Position numbers and translations under genes: made by a program. This document shows, one piece after another, positions 60,373 through 64,000 of a stretch of DNA of 64,000 bases. Positions within the stretch are counted from its first letter, which is position 1, and each line of letters starts with the position of its first letter. The notes under the pieces are model-generated. The model was not told where the DNA came from, ran no database searches, and saw only the letters and a list, made by a program, of their open reading frames with translations. The stretch is from Haemonchus contortus (taxonomy: Eukaryota; Nematoda; Chromadorea; Rhabditida; Trichostrongylidae): the NCBI GenBank assembly GCA_000469685.2, contig LS997562.1, positions 41,120,345 to 41,184,344 of the forward strand, read 5' to 3'.

Positions 60373-61996
60373 TCAAGCAAAGGAAGCTTTCGGCATGTTC
60401 GACGGCTGGAAGTTGTCGTAATACTGCTTTGTAGCCTCGGTCATCAAATCTTCTGTACATTCTGGTTCTTGACCGATGACACGAGCTGAACTATTGAATA
60501 TTGATCGGCTCTATCTTAATGATAAGACTGCATTCCCTTTCCTAACGAAAGTGAGGTGTTTGGCCCACATTGGGGCAGCCACTTATCAGACATAAATTAA
60601 GTGAGTAAGCATACTTCAAAAATGCGATCACGCCATCTTGTGTTGGAAATAGAGTGAAGAAAAGTCGTACCTCTGGTATTAGCTATCGAATAATTCTATT
60701 ACTAGGACTTCTAACTCGAGATCCTACCTGGATTACCAGCTATGGTGCTGTACGGCGGGAATACGGAATCGGCTGCAACCACACTCCCTGGCAAAACTCG
60801 ACAGCACTCTTTCAACACAGCACTACCTCCAATCACAGATCCAGCACCGATATGCACAAATGAGCATATCTCTGCTGCACTAATCACGCAGTCCTGAAAA
60901 AGATGTGATCATCCCACTTATAAACACTACCTTTGATTTCAACTGTAACTGCTTATAAACCCCAACGAACCTCTTCAATCATAACGTGATCTCCAATGTG
61001 AACTGGAAATAACGTGACTCCTTTACTGAATTTCTTCGAACTTGGCCGTATCAGTGTTCCCTTCCGTATAATACAAAAACGACCACTTCGTATGGCGGCC
61101 AGATCACCTCTAATTATGACGTCTTTCTGGACAATATTTTGAAATTATAGGTCGAGCATGAATTGTAGCTCTTGAAATTGAACAAGGCAGAATCACAGCA
61201 GTTCAAATTTTGATTAAAGAGAGTAGTAACTAGGATAGGAAAGAAACTGGCTGTAAAGTTCGACATCAAACAAAGACACTTTTGAAGAAGTAAAACAGTG
61301 GGACTCGGACTGTCATGGATAGTAGCTGTGTAACACTTACCTCATCATCAGTAAACCGTTAAAGAAACACAGGATTAAATTTGTGGCAAAAAAATTATTC
61401 CGTGTTATTTGCAGGAGTGACTAACCTTGCCGTTCAGGACTATGTTTTGTGTCCCACAGATAGTACTGTCCTTAGTAGAATGAACTTTACATATTTTATT
61501 GCCAGAATTTGTTTCTACATATTCTTCGGTGCTAAGTGGGTTGGGGGGGACCACGCGGCGCGGCTGCGGCGCGGGACCCTGCGCTCTCCAGCAAGCTGGT
61601 AGTGGGCCTGAGTCTGGGAAGGAAAGGTAAGGTTGTACTGATGTGTTTCGTGATTCAGAACAAGCAATATGCTTCTATATTATGAATACACTACTTCTGA
61701 GCCGATAAAACCTATTTTTTGAGAAGGAGAGGGGCTCCGGGGGTGGGTATGATGGTTATCTCGTGTAAAAAGCTGAGATGAGATAAAAGTTGGACGTCCA
61801 ATTGGCTCTCCCACCCCGGAGCCACCTCCCCCTCCTAAAATTAGGTGAAAAATGCACAGCTACAACATAAAAAACTATGAAACGTTCCTAAACACCGTTT
61901 CGGCAGGGTGCCGCGGCGCCTGCCGCGCCGCGTGGTCCCCCCCAACCCACTTAGCACCTATTCTTCTTTTAAATAATTGACTATCGGAAGATCCAT
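60373..61996 (-). pseudogene. DCTN5: Dynactin subunit p25 (DCTN5), first exon disrupted by insertion
   Basis: p25 is a left-handed beta-helix protein of the dynactin pointed-end complex, which links dynein to membranes. Exons: 61426-61996 (interrupted), 60971-61126, 60728-60893, 60373-60485. Without the insert and one target copy, exon 1 is 132 bp and the whole frame is 188 codons, against 182 in human. Landmarks: [58 protein letters not shown] and a C-terminal ECTEDLMTEATKQYY. The ATG follows a tttcag acceptor. A 431-bp TIR element sits after codon 12. As read, translation meets TAG straight at the junction. A GT...AG pair at the element's ends would not rescue it, because the TAG stays in the exon. 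This allele should be null unless the insert is polymorphic or an assembly artefact. Downstream exons are intact. Confidence 0.92.
61528..61958. mobile_element. 431-bp TIR element (MITE-like) with 8-bp target duplication
   Basis: Perfect 37-bp terminal inverted repeats begin GGTGCTAAGTGGGTTGGGGG and continue into a CG-rich run (GCGGCGCGGC). It is flanked on both sides by TATTCTTC (61520-61527 and 61959-61966). The interior is non-coding, with a further inner inverted pair around ggctccgggggtggg and ccaccccggagcc. Eight-base duplications are typical of hAT and Merlin elements; the GG start would fit Merlin. Superfamily is inferred only. Confidence 0.93.
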
Positions 61997-62261
61997 ACAA
62001 TTGCCTGAAACTTGTGTCTCATGGTATATCATGAATACAAACAACTTAATAGATCAAAATAATATGCAACAATGTAATGTTGTGACCCTCCAACCTTCAT
62101 TCACAGTAACACACCAAGTTTGGAAAGAATTTATTTCAAATTTTCTCAGACTATACAAGTGAATTAGAGATTGCAAATAACGTAAGCAATTTCGTTGAAG
62201 GCATAGCTTGATTGAGCCGGAGCAAAAATTAGTAAATTAGTAAAGTAATTAGTAAATTAGT

Positions 62262-64000
62262 ATCATAGTGTGGTCCACAGTCGATCTGCAACTTCCTTAT
62301 CATGTCTCTTCCACACAAGGAGTGACTCGCCTCCCTGAAGACATGTACATCTATTATCGCCTCTTTGCCGGCGAACCTAAATTGCAATGGGACTTTGCCT
62401 TGAAACATAATCCGCTTGTTATCAAATGCCGTTGCCGCTATCTCAGGCTTCTGCAAGTGCGGTCTACCTAGCTTGTGCCAGGTTCGTTCATCAATAATGG
62501 ATAAGGATGCGCCGGTATCCAACTCGAATGGAATCGTTATCCCATTCACTTCCATATCCAACATTCGCGGTGGCTCATCTGCCAACCGGTCTATTTCGCC
62601 TCGAACAGGCATATCCCTAGCTATCATTCTCTTATCCAAGTTCTGCTCATTTTCACTGGAAGCATTTGTGCTAGCGGTTTCCACCATCCGTATTCTGCGG
62701 TATGCCCTTTCTTCACCAGCGAGGGCGCGACCTACCACAACCGCTCTCCTTGGACTGGATCGGCACACCGGATTCTTGCCAGCTCTACGACAGTGGTTTA
62801 AGCGCGACTTTACCACCATATTCACGCTCTGACTTACCAACTCCTCACCACTGTCGGAGCTTCCGGCGGGCTCCTCACACCAGTGCACCTGGCGGGAGAC
62901 TTTACGGCTTGCCTTAGCGCTTTTCCAACACGTCGCCGCTAGGTGCCCTTTCTTCTTACATACTTTACAGTATGCAGAATGCTTTCTAAAACACTCTTAA
63001 CCGGCATGGCCTGACGCCCCGCAAACCCTACACTTAAACTCCTTCCGAGCTGGGCCCTTGCTCGGCTTCCGCTTTTGCTCATTCGTTTGCGCGCGCCAAG
63101 TCGACTGCCGGTTACGAATTCTCACCTGGGCTACCCCTGCGGCCTGCGGTCCCTCCTTCAAATGTGGGGCATTTTCTCCAACTCGCTCGAACGCCTCCGC
63201 CTGTTCCAGCGCCTCCTTTGATGTCAGTTCCTCTTTTTCCAGCAAACGCTTTCTTGTTTCTACTGAGAGTAGTCCTCCAATGAAGACCATTGTGACTACT
63301 GCATCTCTGTAGTTCTTGATTTCTTCAAAACTACAGCTATTTGCGGCCTTCTGCAGCTCCGCATAATACTCATGCAGAGCTTGTCCTGGCTTCTGGACCT
63401 TCGACATAAGGCCGAAACGCTCCGCCAATATCAGCTTCTTCGGCTGATAGTGGCGTTCCATGGCCTGTCTCAGGTCCTTAAGTTCCACATCCTCTAGCTC
63501 ACGGCCCTGCAGGAGTGACTCCAGCAACTCATAATTTGAGTTGCCCACCTCCTGCAGGAAAATGAGCCGCTGATCCTTCTCTTCCGTCACCTTCCTCAAT
63601 ACGAGGAAGTTGTTGAAGAGCTTCCACCAGGTCCTCCATGACGTTCCCGGGACATAAGGTCCCGGGGATCGACCCCGGTATATTTCCACACCAGGGTCGA
63701 CAGCCATGGGCTTCCCGGGGTTACCTGCTTCTCCTTCGGACTTCATCGCGTTGCTATCTTCTTCGGACTTCGCGGCTTCTTCGGCTTCTTCGGTTTCCTC
63801 GACTGCTTCTTCGGTTCGTCCTGATCGCCAGTGACGATGTCGGACAAACACAAGAGGATGGAATACTTTATTGGAGAGGGTAGCACCCTTTTATACAGGG
63901 TGGCTGAAAAGTATAGGACGCCGCATTTGTAAGCGTAACTTCAAAGATAGAGACCAGAGAGACAAATAAGCTTAATGAGGAATAGAGTAGAACTACAAGA
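62262..64000 (-). mobile_element. LTR retrotransposon 5' part: LTR end, PBS, gag and protease; defective
   Basis: Minus strand. The LTR end holds a TATA box (TATAAAAGG, 63887-63895) and AATAAA at 63867-63872. A primer-binding-site candidate begins TGGCGATCAGG at 63830 and reads down, right after the LTR's likely end. Gag follows: an acidic N-terminus, then a capsid-like helical part (WKLFNNFLVLRKV, KKLILAERFGLMSKVQKPGQ). Two CCHC knuckles follow; the first is CRVCGASGHAG with a TAA stop before EC, the second CKVCKKKGHLAATC. After the stop, in the same frame, comes an aspartic protease with PFELDTGASLSIIDERTW. The similarity ends near 62262 in AT-rich host-like DNA, with no RT or integrase, so it is truncated. 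Gag-protease arrangement suggests Ty3/gypsy-like, not proven. The first ATG of the frame (63851) lies in the LTR; 63746 is a likelier start. Confidence 0.88.

Noticed and set aside
61528..61958. The TIR element acting as a new intron in the dynactin gene
   Set aside because: GT and AG can be found at its ends, but the donor lies after an in-frame TAG, and joining does not restore the reading frame.

Overview
The window is nuclear DNA from a nematode. Genes are split into many 40-250 bp exons with TTTCAG-type acceptors. Several start codons sit directly behind an acceptor (spliced-leader addition), one gene pair is packed like an operon, and the presenilin is of the SEL-12 kind. This gene set, plus mariner, RT and SINE debris in long introns, fits a clade V strongylid such as a hookworm. 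The species is inferred, not shown.

Layout. 1-7.1 kb: no supportable gene, one SINE copy. 7.2-14.2 kb (+): a complete 24-exon patched-related (PTR) membrane protein. 15.2-21.4 kb (-): WDR-23/DCAF11, a CUL4 substrate receptor, with a dead mariner in an intron. 21.4-27.0 kb: repeat-bearing spacer with three more SINE copies. 27.1-34.1 kb (-): a small unidentified gene followed 140 bp later by a PCED1-type PC-esterase gene; an intronless presenilin lies on the opposite strand inside the esterase gene's largest intron. 36.3-40.7 kb (+): a ZNRF1/2 E3 ligase with a 112-bp-arm perfect-type palindrome in intron 1. 41.4-43.8 kb (-): an AAGAB/p34-like adaptin chaperone. 45.3-46.5 kb (-): ribosomal protein uL1 (RPL10A, rpl-1). 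47.5-50.4 kb (+): a SPATS2-like protein. 51.8-52.4 kb: a long inverted repeat and a dispersed repeat. About 54-60.1 kb (+): an unidentified acidic coiled-coil gene split by a non-LTR retrotransposon that is flanked by 481-bp direct repeats. 60.4-62.0 kb (-): dynactin p25 (DCTN5), whose first coding exon is broken by a 431-bp TIR element with an 8-bp target duplication. 62.2-64 kb (-): the 5' part of an LTR retrotransposon (LTR end, gag, protease) with a stop codon in its zinc knuckle.

The host genes are ordinary housekeeping and signalling genes (proteostasis, trafficking, dynein transport, translation). What stands out is structure: nested genes, recent insertions that break or duplicate exons, and intronic 10-bp-period repeats. 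Exon joins below were worked out by hand from reading-frame phase, GT/AG sites and remembered family alignments; no search or transcript evidence was available.
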